From an uncultured Acidobacteriota bacterium (GTDB taxonomy: Bacteria; Acidobacteriota; Terriglobia; Terriglobales; Acidobacteriaceae), in contig CAIZGA010000415.1 in the NCBI GenBank assembly GCA_903932385.1, positions 1-5,242 of the forward strand: a stretch of DNA of 5,242 nucleotides, given 5' to 3'. The notes under the pieces are model-generated. The model was not told the DNA's origin and did not search any database. It saw nothing but the letters and a program-made list of their open reading frames with translations. A program made the position numbers and the translations under genes. Positions 1-5,242 of the stretch are shown here, piece after piece; positions within the stretch are counted from its first letter, which is position 1, and each line of letters opens with the position of its first letter.

Positions 1-196
1 GCCCAAGCTGAAGACACACAAGGGCGCAGCCAAGCGCTTCAAGAAAACTGGCAGCGGCAAAGTTAAACGCGGCCAGACCAAGATGCGCCACATTCTCACG
101 TCGAAGTCCAATTCCATGAAGCGCCGGCTCAAGTCCAGCGCAATGGTTTCAGACGGCGACATTGATAAAGTGCTGCGAATGATTCCGTACGCGTGA
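1..196 (+). CDS. rpmI: 50S ribosomal protein L35 (5' end just outside window)
   Basis: The frame beginning at base 2 reads PKLKTHKGAAKRFKKTGSGK and continues to a TGA at 194-196. Base 1 (g) is presumably the last base of the ATG, so only two bases are missing and the full protein would be 65 residues, the usual length for L35. The lysine/arginine-rich N-terminus (KLKTHKGAAKRFK, then KVKRGQTKMRHILTSKS) is the family signature, followed by the normal short acidic C-terminal stretch. L35 is a small basic protein of the large ribosomal subunit that binds 23S rRNA. In most bacteria it sits between infC (IF3) and rplT; rplT does follow here, and infC is expected just upstream of the window. Identification is secure. 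Confidence 0.96.
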   Translation, partial: PKLKTHKGAAKRFKKTGSGKVKRGQTKMRHILTSKSNSMKRRLKSSAMVSDGDIDKVLRMIPYA

Positions 197-258
197 TGCA
201 ACTTCGCCAGAGTGCAACCGGCTCTGCGAATACGGTATGGATGCAACAAGCGAGTGAA

Positions 259-309
259 GTGGTTGGCGTAGAGCAAAGTTTTTCAAATGCTGCTACTGCC
301 TCTTGCCAC
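259..309 (+). promoter_or_regulatory. Hairpin in the rpmI-rplT gap, candidate rplT translational operator
   Basis: The 148 bases between rpmI and rplT hold no convincing gene but can form an extended hairpin. GTGG 259-262 pairs with CCAC 306-309, GGC 265-267 with GCC 298-300, GTAG 268-271 with CTAC 293-296, and AGCA 272-275 with TGCT 288-291. That gives 15 base pairs, with single-base bulges at 292 and 297 and an internal loop (263-264 against 301-305). The 12-base apical loop contains UUUUU (279-283), which could pair with A330-G334 and mask the start of the rplT ribosome binding site. L20 is a known autoregulator of its own operon in E. coli and Bacillus, by binding leader RNA that mimics its rRNA site. 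A similar role here is inference; pairing was judged by eye with no folding energy. No long T-run follows, so it is not an intrinsic terminator. Confidence 0.4.
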
Positions 310-330
310 CAGCCGCACAACGAACCACCA

Positions 331-337
331 AAAGGAG
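331..337 (+). promoter_or_regulatory. Shine-Dalgarno that fixes the rplT start
   Basis: AAAGGAG lies seven bases before the ATG at 345. This decides the start: an in-frame TTG at 303 would add 14 residues that are foreign to L20, while the ATG at 345 gives the expected MPRVKRS N-terminus. Confidence 0.85.
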
Positions 338-344
338 AATCAAC

Positions 345-722
345 ATGCCCCGTGTAAAACGGAGTACGAAACGCAGTGACCGCCGCAAAAAGATCCTGAA
401 ACGCGCCAGCGGATACTTCCTTACAAAATCCAAGCTCTACCAGGCAGCCCAGGAAGCCGTTGAACGCGGCCTGAAGTTTGCCTACACCGGCCGCAAGCAG
501 AAGAAGCGCCAGTTCCGCAGCCTGTGGATTGTGCGCGTCGGCGCCGCCGCGGTTGCCAATGGCATCAGCTACTCGCAGTTCATCCACGGCCTGAAGCTGG
601 CCGGCATTGAGCTGGACCGCAAGGTGCTCGCCGACATCGCCGTGAAGGATGCCGCCGGTTTCACCTCGCTGGTAAAGCAGGCCAAGGACGCCGTTGCCGC
701 CGCCAAGACCAAGGCAGCGTAA
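345..722 (+). CDS. rplT: 50S ribosomal protein L20
   Basis: A 125-residue basic protein, slightly longer than the usual 117-120 because of an Ala/Lys-rich tail (VAAAKTKAA). Family signatures are clear: N-terminal [20 protein letters not shown], then [14 protein letters not shown] (about residues 49-62), [13 protein letters not shown], and [14 protein letters not shown]20 binds 23S rRNA early in assembly of the large subunit through a long basic N-terminal extension, and in several bacteria it also represses translation of its own operon. The start is set by a strong AAAGGAG seven bases upstream. It follows rpmI after an unusually long 148-base gap containing a candidate regulatory hairpin, and is followed by a terminator-like hairpin before pheS. 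Identification is secure. Confidence 0.97.
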   Translation: MPRVKRSTKRSDRRKKILKRASGYFLTKSKLYQAAQEAVERGLKFAYTGRKQKKRQFRSLWIVRVGAAAVANGISYSQFIHGLKLAGIELDRKVLADIAVKDAAGFTSLVKQAKDAVAAAKTKAA

Positions 723-743
723 ATCCGCACCGTAATTTTCTAC

Positions 744-771
744 AGAAGGCATGGCTAACGCTGTGCCTTTT
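744..771 (+). terminator. Hairpin between rplT and pheS, probable partial terminator or attenuator
   Basis: Bases 744-755 pair without interruption to 760-771 around a UAAC tetraloop (756-759): 12 pairs, three of them G-U (745/770, 752/763, 753/762). The stem ends in CC followed by UUUUCAGUUU, a modest interrupted U-tract. It begins 22 bases after the rplT stop and ends 41 bases before the pheS ATG, so it could end ribosomal-protein transcripts or reduce readthrough into pheST. The short U-tract suggests incomplete termination. No Phe-rich leader peptide or T-box elements are visible nearby. Confidence 0.5.
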
Positions 772-812
772 CAGTTTGTGCCCGCGCAATTCATTTATCC
801 TTTTCCTTGGCG

Positions 813-1910
813 ATGAACGAATCCATTCCTCAATTGCAAAGTTACGATGACGCAGCGCTAGAGCAGGCTTTCTCTGCTCTTGCCGCAGAAGTGCGCGATG
901 GCGCGGCCAAACTCTCCAGCGCAGAAGCGCAGGAGCAGTTTCGGCTGGACTGGCTGGGCCGCAAACAGGGCCGGCTGAAACTGGTGAGCGATGCCTGGCT
1001 GAAGACGGCCCCGCCCGAGGCGCGCAAGCCGCTCGGCATCCGTTTCAACCAACTCAAGCAGCAGATTGAAGAAGCACTCTCTGGCGGCAACGGCAGCACC
1101 TCGGCAACCGCTACGTCTGGCGCGCTCGACCTGACGCTGCCAGGCACACGCCGCAGCATCGGTGTGGAACATCCGCTGGTGCGTACTACCAACCAGATTG
1201 TTTCTGTATTCAAGGCGATGGGCTACTCACTCGCGGTGGGGCCGGAAGTCGAAACCGATTACTACAATTTTGAGTCGCTGAATTTTCCGCCGAACCATCC
1301 TGCCCGTGACACGCAGGACACGCTGGTGCTCGCCAGCCAGGAATCAAAGCCGCTGCGCGAGCGTCTGCTGATGCGCACCCACACTTCACCCGTGCAGATT
1401 CGCACCATGGAGCAGCAAGCGCCGCCGCTGCGCATTGTCATTCCCGGCAAGGTCTACCGCAATGAGGCCGAGGACGCCACACACCTCGCACGCTTCCAGC
1501 AGGTGGAAGGTTTGTGCGTGGACACTAACATCACCTTCAGCGATTTGAAGGGCACGCTTGACCACGCCATGAAAGCGCTCTTTGGCTCCAGTGTTAAGAC
1601 GCGATTCTTCCCGTCGTTTTTCCCATTCACTGAACCCAGTGCCGACATGCAGATTTCCTGCATCTTCTGCGGCGGCAAGGGCTGCCGCAAATGCAAGCAC
1701 TCCGGCTGGATTGAGTTGCTGGGCTGCGGCATGGTGGACCCAACAGTCTTCGGTTTTGTGGCCGAGAAGCAACCGGCGTACGACCCGAAAAAGATTTCCG
1801 GCTTCGCCTTCGGCATGGGCGTGGAGCGCATTGCGATGATGCAGTACGGCGTCAGTTCCGTCGGCAACTTCTACTCCGCCGATATGCGTTTTCTGGAGCA
1901 GTTCGCATGA
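813..1910 (+). CDS. pheS: Phenylalanine-tRNA ligase alpha subunit
   Basis: The catalytic subunit of the alpha2-beta2 cytoplasmic enzyme that charges tRNA-Phe with phenylalanine using ATP. It has 365 residues against 327 in E. coli. Residues about 1-90 form the helical, coiled-coil tRNA-contacting arm. The class II core follows: HPARDTQDT, RTHTSPVQIRTM (from R188), motif 2 YRNEAEDATH (R216, E218), FTEPSA, and motif 3 GFAFGMGVER (330-339). A332 matches the E. coli Ala294 position that shapes the Phe pocket. Some of the extra length is a four-cysteine loop (C283, C286, C291, C294) between FTEPSA and LGCGMVDP, a probable metal-binding ribbon seen in some PheS lineages. The ATG at 813 was chosen, although a TTG at 807 is in frame; neither has a clear Shine-Dalgarno, so the exact start is uncertain. 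The stop overlaps pheT. Confidence 0.97.
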   Translation: MNESIPQLQSYDDAALEQAFSALAAEVRDGAAKLSSAEAQEQFRLDWLGRKQGRLKLVSDAWLKTAPPEARKPLGIRFNQLKQQIEEALSGGNGSTSATATSGALDLTLPGTRRSIGVEHPLVRTTNQIVSVFKAMGYSLAVGPEVETDYYNFESLNFPPNHPARDTQDTLVLASQESKPLRERLLMRTHTSPVQIRTMEQQAPPLRIVIPGKVYRNEAEDATHLARFQQVEGLCVDTNITFSDLKGTLDHAMKALFGSSVKTRFFPSFFPFTEPSADMQISCIFCGGKGCRKCKHSGWIELLGCGMVDPTVFGFVAEKQPAYDPKKISGFAFGMGVERIAMMQYGVSSVGNFYSADMRFLEQFA

Positions 1911-3970
1911 AGATACTCAGCGCGTGGCTCCGCGAATTTCTGCCTGCAATCTCTGCTGATGATCGCCAACTGGCTGATGACCTCACGCTGCGCGGCATTG
2001 CCGTGGAAGGCGTTTTCAACGTTGACGGCGGCTCGCTCTACGAGATGGACATCACCACCAACCGCGTGGATGCGATGAACCATTACGGCATCGCGCGTGA
2101 GGCGGCCACGATTTACAACGTCGCCTTGAAGCCGCTGTCGGCCACGCTGCCCAAGGCCATTGCCGCCAAGCCGTATCCGGTGAAGATTGATGCGCCGGAA
2201 CTCTGCGGCCGCTTTACCGCGCAGGTGATTCGCAACGTGAAGATTGGCCAATCCACCGGCAAGCTGGCGGAGAAATTCGCGCAACTGGAACAGAAGCCCA
2301 TCTTCAATGCCGTGGACGCGAGCAACTATGTGCTGCTCGGCATGGGCCATCCGACGCACGCCTTCGACCTCGACAAATTGGAAGGCGGCATCGTGGTTCG
2401 CCGCGCCAACAAAGGCGAGAAGTTGAAATTGCTGGATGGTACGGAACGTGTGTTGGAAGCGGATGATCTTGTTGTCGCCGATGAAAAGAAGGCGGTCGCG
2501 CTGGCTGGAGTGATGGGCGGCTGGGACACGATGATCACCGCCGAGACAAAAAATATTCTGGTGGAAGCGGCATGGTTTGACCAGGCCAGCATCCGCCGCA
2601 GTTCGCGCCGTCACGGTCTGCACACTGATGCATCCCACCGCTTTGAACGTGGCGCCGACTTCAACGCTGCGCCGCTGGCCAACGCGCTTGTCTGCGAATT
2701 AATTCTTGCGGCCTGTGGCGGCGAGTTGCACGGCGAGATGGTGGATGTGGTCATCGCCGAGGCTGCAAAGAAAACTGCAAATCGCGCGGCTGTATCGCTA
2801 TCGGTTGCCGAAGTGCGCCGGCATCTCGGTGCCACAGTCGACGGCAAAGGCATCGCCGCGGAAATTATCGAGCAGTATCTCACCGCGCTCGGTTGCTCAC
2901 TGCAGCCAACGGGAGATGGCGCGTATGCTGTCACGCTTCCCAGTTGGCGGCTTGACCTCGAGCGTGAGATTGATCTCATCGAAGAAATTGCGCGTGTCTA
3001 CGGCTACAACCGTTTTGCGAATACCTTCCCCGCCTTTGCCGGTGCAGTGCAGGAGTTGCCGTGGGAGCCGAAGCACGCTGCGGTTCGTCGCAAGCTGCAG
3101 GCGCTGGGATTCAATGAAGCGGTGTCGAGTACGTTCTGTTCCGCGGAAGAAGCGACAAACTTTTCCGGCGGCGGCGTGCCCATGGGCAATCCGCTCAGTG
3201 AAGAAGCCGGCATGTTGCGGCCATCGCTGTTGCCGGGCATGATTACCATGCTCGAGTACAACCTGAACCGCGACATTGCCGATGTTGCGTTGTATGAGTC
3301 GGGAACGGTCTTCAGCGGCAGCACGGCGCACGTCAGCGAACGGCAGATGATTTGCTTGGGCACGACCGGCGCTGCATCGGCCACGGCGTTGAGTTCCGCC
3401 GACAATGCACTCTTCTACGAGATGAAAGGCGCGGTGGAATTGCTGGCCTCGATCTTCACGCACAGCCAACTCAGTTTCACAGCGCAGTCGCCCGCGTGGC
3501 TGGAGCCAGGCCGCGGGGCACAGGTCAGTGTGGATGGTGTTGCTATCGGCTGGTTCGGTCAGCTCTCCGGCGCAGAAGCGCAGCGCAGAAAATTAAAGCA
3601 GGCGGTTTACCTCTGCGAACTCGATTTGCAGAAGCTCTATGCATTGCCGCTGCGTCAGCCCGTCTCGCGTGAAGTTTCTCGCTTCCCTGCCGTGGAACGC
3701 GATTTTTCTTTCTTCTTCGCCGACAGCATCCACTGGGAAAAAATTTCCGGCGCTGTCGCCTCGTTGGGCATTGCGGAGATGTCTTCACCGCAGCCAATCG
3801 AAATTTTCCGCGATGCGAAGGGCAAGTCAGTCCCGGCGGGGGAGTACTCGCTGCTGCTGCGTGTGGTCTTTCAATCGCCGGAGCGCACGCTGCGCGACGA
3901 AGAAATCTCAACGTGGTGCGGGCAGATTGTCACGGCATTGACGGCGCTGGGCGGCCGCATGCGCGCATAA
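1907..3970 (+). CDS. pheT: Phenylalanine-tRNA ligase beta subunit, short form without EMAP domain
   Basis: The partner of PheS, which binds tRNA-Phe and edits mis-charged Tyr-tRNA-Phe. The start overlaps the pheS stop as ATGA, with GGAG at 1895-1898 eight bases upstream, indicating translational coupling. Visible domains: B1 start MKILSAWLREFL (1-12) joining straight to EMDITTNRVD (46-55); the B3/B4 editing domain (about 85-250) with HPTHAFD (H151), LAGVMGG (199-205) and RHGLHTD (235-241); B5 around RLDLEREIDLIEEIAR (348-363); a catalytic-like core; and a C-terminal ferredoxin-fold anticodon-binding domain (about 592-687, RFPAVERDFSF). Length is 687 residues against about 795 in E. coli. The difference is mainly the missing OB-fold/EMAP tRNA-binding domain, normally inserted near residue 40. 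No frameshift is seen, so this looks like a natural short form. Confidence 0.96.
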   Translation: MKILSAWLREFLPAISADDRQLADDLTLRGIAVEGVFNVDGGSLYEMDITTNRVDAMNHYGIAREAATIYNVALKPLSATLPKAIAAKPYPVKIDAPELCGRFTAQVIRNVKIGQSTGKLAEKFAQLEQKPIFNAVDASNYVLLGMGHPTHAFDLDKLEGGIVVRRANKGEKLKLLDGTERVLEADDLVVADEKKAVALAGVMGGWDTMITAETKNILVEAAWFDQASIRRSSRRHGLHTDASHRFERGADFNAAPLANALVCELILAACGGELHGEMVDVVIAEAAKKTANRAAVSLSVAEVRRHLGATVDGKGIAAEIIEQYLTALGCSLQPTGDGAYAVTLPSWRLDLEREIDLIEEIARVYGYNRFANTFPAFAGAVQELPWEPKHAAVRRKLQALGFNEAVSSTFCSAEEATNFSGGGVPMGNPLSEEAGMLRPSLLPGMITMLEYNLNRDIADVALYESGTVFSGSTAHVSERQMICLGTTGAASATALSSADNALFYEMKGAVELLASIFTHSQLSFTAQSPAWLEPGRGAQVSVDGVAIGWFGQLSGAEAQRRKLKQAVYLCELDLQKLYALPLRQPVSREVSRFPAVERDFSFFFADSIHWEKISGAVASLGIAEMSSPQPIEIFRDAKGKSVPAGEYSLLLRVVFQSPERTLRDEEISTWCGQIVTALTALGGRMRA

Positions 3971-3971
3971 T

Positions 3972-4002
3972 TTGCGCCAACCGCAGTCGCATGAACTATA
4001 CT
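3972..4002 (+). promoter_or_regulatory. Possible promoter for the zapB-like/zapA genes
   Basis: TATACT at 3997-4002 is one base from the -10 consensus. TTGCGC at 3972-3977 is a weak -35 with a 19-base spacer. It lies directly after the pheT stop, so the division genes may have their own promoter rather than relying only on readthrough from pheST. If used, the start would be near 4009, leaving almost no leader before the Shine-Dalgarno AAGGAG (4009-4014), which weakens the call. Confidence 0.3.
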
Positions 4003-4018
4003 GCGCCGAAGGAGAAGT

Positions 4019-4294
4019 ATGTCGAGCCAAACTGGCAATTCGGCCGCGATCAGCGCGGATGAATTTCGCGCGCTGGAGCAGAAAGTTTTACGCGCGGTGG
4101 AGTTGCTGCGCAGCGAACGCGAAGCGCGTCTGACGGCCGAGGCGGAGACGGAAAAATTGCGGGCAGAGTTGCAGGCGCATCTTTCGCGCACCGCAGAAAA
4201 TGATGTGGAACTTACACGGCTGCGCGAGGAGCGCGAAGGCATCCGCCAGCGCGTGGAAAAAATGTTGCGCCAGCTGGATGAATTCAATGGTTGA
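4019..4294 (+). CDS. Small coiled-coil protein, ZapB-like, upstream of zapA
   Basis: A 91-residue protein with AAGGAG (4009-4014) four bases before its ATG. After a short polar N-terminus (MSSQTGNSAAISADEF), almost all of it from residue 14 on is a predicted coiled coil rich in Glu, Arg, Leu and Ala: ALEQKVLRAVELLRSEREAR, AETEKLRAELQAHL, then LTRLREEREGIRQRVEKMLRQLDEF. There is no signal peptide, membrane segment or enzyme motif. In gammaproteobacteria, a small ZapB-like coiled-coil gene (TIGR02449 type) sits directly upstream of zapA, and ZapB bridges ZapA-bound FtsZ at the division site. That role is inferred here from position and coiled-coil character, because such sequences diverge too far for firm homology by eye. 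The gap to zapA is 24 bases and includes a small hairpin (4298-4310). Confidence 0.75.
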   Translation: MSSQTGNSAAISADEFRALEQKVLRAVELLRSEREARLTAEAETEKLRAELQAHLSRTAENDVELTRLREEREGIRQRVEKMLRQLDEFNG

Positions 4295-4318
4295 TATCGC
4301 CGCACCGGCGGGAACACG

Positions 4319-4681
4319 ATGAGCGATTTGGAAGAGAACGGTCCGCAGCAGAACCAGCCGCCGCAGGAAAGCGTGGTCGTGGAAATTTACGACCAGCAAT
4401 ATCATCTGCGCGGGACCGACACAGAACACATTATCGAACTGGCGCGTTTTGTGGATGCAAAGATGCGCACCGTCGCCGAGCATTCTTCCACGGCGGATTC
4501 GCTGCGCGTGGCCGTGCTGGCTGCGTTGAATATCGCAGATGAACTGGCGCAGTTGCGCGAGACCGGCACTGTCGCAGCCGCAACCGACGAAGCCGCCAGG
4601 CCGCCCGAAGCTCTGCGTTCCCGCGCCGACAGCCTGCACAGCCTGCTGGATGATGTGCTGGGCGATAGCGGCAAGAAATAA
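4319..4681 (+). CDS. zapA: Cell division protein ZapA
   Basis: A 120-residue protein (E. coli ZapA is 109). Residues 1-17 are a polar, Gln-rich tail. The ZapA domain follows: VVVEIYDQQYHLRG (about 19-32), then the characteristic IIELARFVDAKM and the helix DSLRVAVLAALNIADELAQL. The Ala/Pro-rich linker and final helix (ALRSRADSLHSLLDDVL) correspond to the coiled-coil C-terminus that drives dimer/tetramer formation. ZapA binds FtsZ filaments in the cytoplasm and cross-links them into the Z-ring. A GGGA at 4310-4313 lies five bases before the ATG, partly inside a 5-bp hairpin, so translation may be coupled to the upstream coiled-coil gene. The gene is followed directly by the 6S RNA promoter, an arrangement shared with many proteobacteria. 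Confidence 0.93.
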   Translation: MSDLEENGPQQNQPPQESVVVEIYDQQYHLRGTDTEHIIELARFVDAKMRTVAEHSSTADSLRVAVLAALNIADELAQLRETGTVAAATDEAARPPEALRSRADSLHSLLDDVLGDSGKK

Positions 4682-4718
4682 ATATTTTTACCAAGCAGAA
4701 ATTCTGCACAGCTCGCGC

Positions 4719-4747
4719 TTGCCAACCAAGTCCACTCAAAGTAGCAT
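4719..4747 (+). promoter_or_regulatory. Sigma70-type promoter of the 6S RNA gene
   Basis: TTGCCA (4719-4724, five of six consensus -35 bases) and TAGCAT (4742-4747, four of six -10 bases) are separated by exactly 17 bases. This predicts a transcript start near 4754, immediately before the 5' strand of the 6S closing stem at 4757. The agreement of promoter and RNA structure supports both calls. A closer TATAAA at 4754-4759 would start transcription inside the stem and is less likely. Confidence 0.6.
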
Positions 4748-4753
4748 CCAATC

Positions 4754-4949
4754 TATAAACCGGCCTGCAAAGCAGGTGAGGTGGTCTACGCTGGTTGAAC
4801 CAACATTCATTGAACAGGGACCTCGACTCGGATAACGGCTTGGTGTGCAATGTCCGCCAGTTCGGAATGCCTAAAGAGCCACGGCGGGATCCCACCTTCT
4901 TAGGAAGGGTTCACCAGCGCTCCACTCCACGGCCAAGCGGGTCGGTTTT
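4754..4949 (+). ncRNA. ssrS: 6S RNA (SsrS), regulator of RNA polymerase
   Basis: A roughly 195-base non-coding stretch after zapA folds by eye into the 6S architecture. The closing stem pairs 4757-4768 with 4937-4948: 12 pairs, two of them G-U. Further pairing is GTG 4776-4778 with 4928-4930 and GTGG 4781-4784 with 4922-4925. A strong inner stem pairs 4790-4801 with 4908-4918, with one bulged U at 4795. The central bubble is 4802-4816 against 4894-4907, its 3' strand able to form the small hairpin CUUC/GAAG (4896-4907). The terminal arm starts with 4817-4823 against 4886-4893. The CCCACCT...GGGTTCA pattern on the 3' side is typical of 6S RNAs. 6S RNA mimics an open promoter and sequesters housekeeping RNA polymerase in stationary phase. 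A U-rich stretch after 4945 may mark the 3' end. Ends are approximate. Confidence 0.85.
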
Positions 4950-5011
4950 ACTATTTCTCTTGAAAGGCCGTTTCTGATCACTCTGAATTTGAAACGTCCC
5001 GGGCCACGCAC

Positions 5012-5242
5012 ATGATCCACATCGGCAATTTATTGGTTCCCGCGTACGGAGTTGCGGTTGCTGTGGCGCTGATGTGCGGCATGGTGCTGGCCATGCGTTG
5101 CGCGCAACAGTTGCAGCTCGACTCGCGCGCTTTCTGGAACCTGCTGGTGCTGGGCATCCTCTCCGCATTGCTGGGCACGCGGCTGGAATATTTCCTGCTG
5201 CATCTGCGCGATGTGATGGCTGCACCTGTGTTGTTGCTGAAC
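5012..5242 (+). CDS. lgt: Prolipoprotein diacylglyceryl transferase, N-terminal part (cut by window end)
   Basis: The frame from ATG 5012 stays open for 77 codons to the window edge: MIHIGNLLVPAYGVAVAVAL and onward. The opening (hydrophilic start, then PAYGV followed by a membrane helix at about 10-28) and the second helix with LGILSALLGTRLEYFLLH (about 47-64) match the start of Lgt, where the G-x-R-x-x-Y segment is conserved. Lgt is an inner-membrane enzyme that transfers diacylglycerol from phosphatidylglycerol to the lipobox cysteine of prelipoproteins. The HGGL motif and later signature residues lie outside the window, so the assignment rests on the N-terminal third. No upstream in-frame start exists close by and the Shine-Dalgarno is poor. 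It begins about 60 bases after the 6S RNA. Confidence 0.8.
   Translation, partial: MIHIGNLLVPAYGVAVAVALMCGMVLAMRCAQQLQLDSRAFWNLLVLGILSALLGTRLEYFLLHLRDVMAAPVLLLN

Noticed and set aside
303..344. TTG start extending rplT by 14 residues
   Set aside because: The AAAGGAG at 331-337 and the conserved MPRVK N-terminus both place the start at 345.
129..752. 207-codon open frame on the minus strand
   Set aside because: It lies opposite rpmI and rplT, two certain ribosomal protein genes, and its translation resembles no family; it is a by-product of GC-rich codon use.
723..812. Phe attenuator with leader peptide, or T-box, before pheS
   Set aside because: No run of Phe codons in a short open frame, only one hairpin, and no T-box sequence; kept only as a possible terminator.
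1871..2638. 255-codon minus-strand open frame opposite pheT
   Set aside because: It is antisense to conserved PheT coding sequence with third-position GC bias favouring the + strand; no recognisable domain.
4695..4707. Palindrome GCAGAAATTCTGC after zapA as a terminator
   Set aside because: The stem is only four to five pairs and no T-run follows; the T-run (4684-4689) is upstream of it. It could still mark a weak 3' end.
4795..4977. 60-codon + strand open frame after zapA
   Set aside because: It lies inside the 6S RNA structure, has no ribosome binding site and no recognisable protein features.
4911..5225. 104-codon minus-strand open frame
   Set aside because: It is antisense to the 3' part of the 6S RNA and to lgt; low-complexity Ala/Arg/Pro content typical of a shadow frame.

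Overview
This GC-rich bacterial window is a chromosomal housekeeping segment, read entirely on the + strand. The order is rpmI (L35, lacking only the first two bases of its start codon) - rplT (L20) - pheS - pheT - a small ZapB-like coiled-coil gene - zapA - a 6S RNA gene (ssrS) - the beginning of lgt. The L20, PheS, PheT and Lgt sequences, the short PheT and the four-cysteine PheS look most like Acidobacteriota (Terriglobia/Acidobacteriaceae type). That placement rests on sequence impression and is moderate in confidence. No mobile element, CRISPR array, tRNA, rRNA or foreign-looking gene is visible.

Region 1 (1-722) is the distal part of the classical infC-rpmI-rplT ribosomal operon. The 148-base gap between rpmI and rplT is long for such a pair. 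It can fold into a 15-bp interrupted hairpin (259-309) whose U-rich loop could pair with bases of the rplT Shine-Dalgarno, making it a candidate L20-type translational operator.

Region 2 (723-3970) is the phenylalanyl-tRNA synthetase operon. A 12-bp hairpin with a UAAC tetraloop and a modest U-tract (744-771) separates rplT from pheS and is probably a partial terminator or attenuator. pheS and pheT overlap by four bases (ATGA). PheS carries a CxxC-x4-CxxC insertion. PheT has only 687 residues because the N-terminal EMAP/OB-fold tRNA-binding domain is absent, while the editing, B5 and anticodon-binding domains are intact.

Region 3 (3971-4681) starts with a possible promoter directly after pheT and holds a 91-residue coiled-coil protein plus ZapA, presumed partners in stabilising the FtsZ ring.

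Region 4 (4682-5011) has no protein gene. It holds a 6S RNA supported by a near-consensus promoter (TTGCCA-17 bp-TAGCAT), a 12-bp closing stem, a second long stem, a central bubble with a small hairpin on its 3' strand, and a terminal arm. The order coiled-coil gene - zapA - ssrS resembles that seen in many gammaproteobacteria. The window then ends inside lgt, the first enzyme of lipoprotein maturation.

No wholly new system is evident. The most useful observations are the 6S RNA, the rplT leader structure and the reduced PheT.
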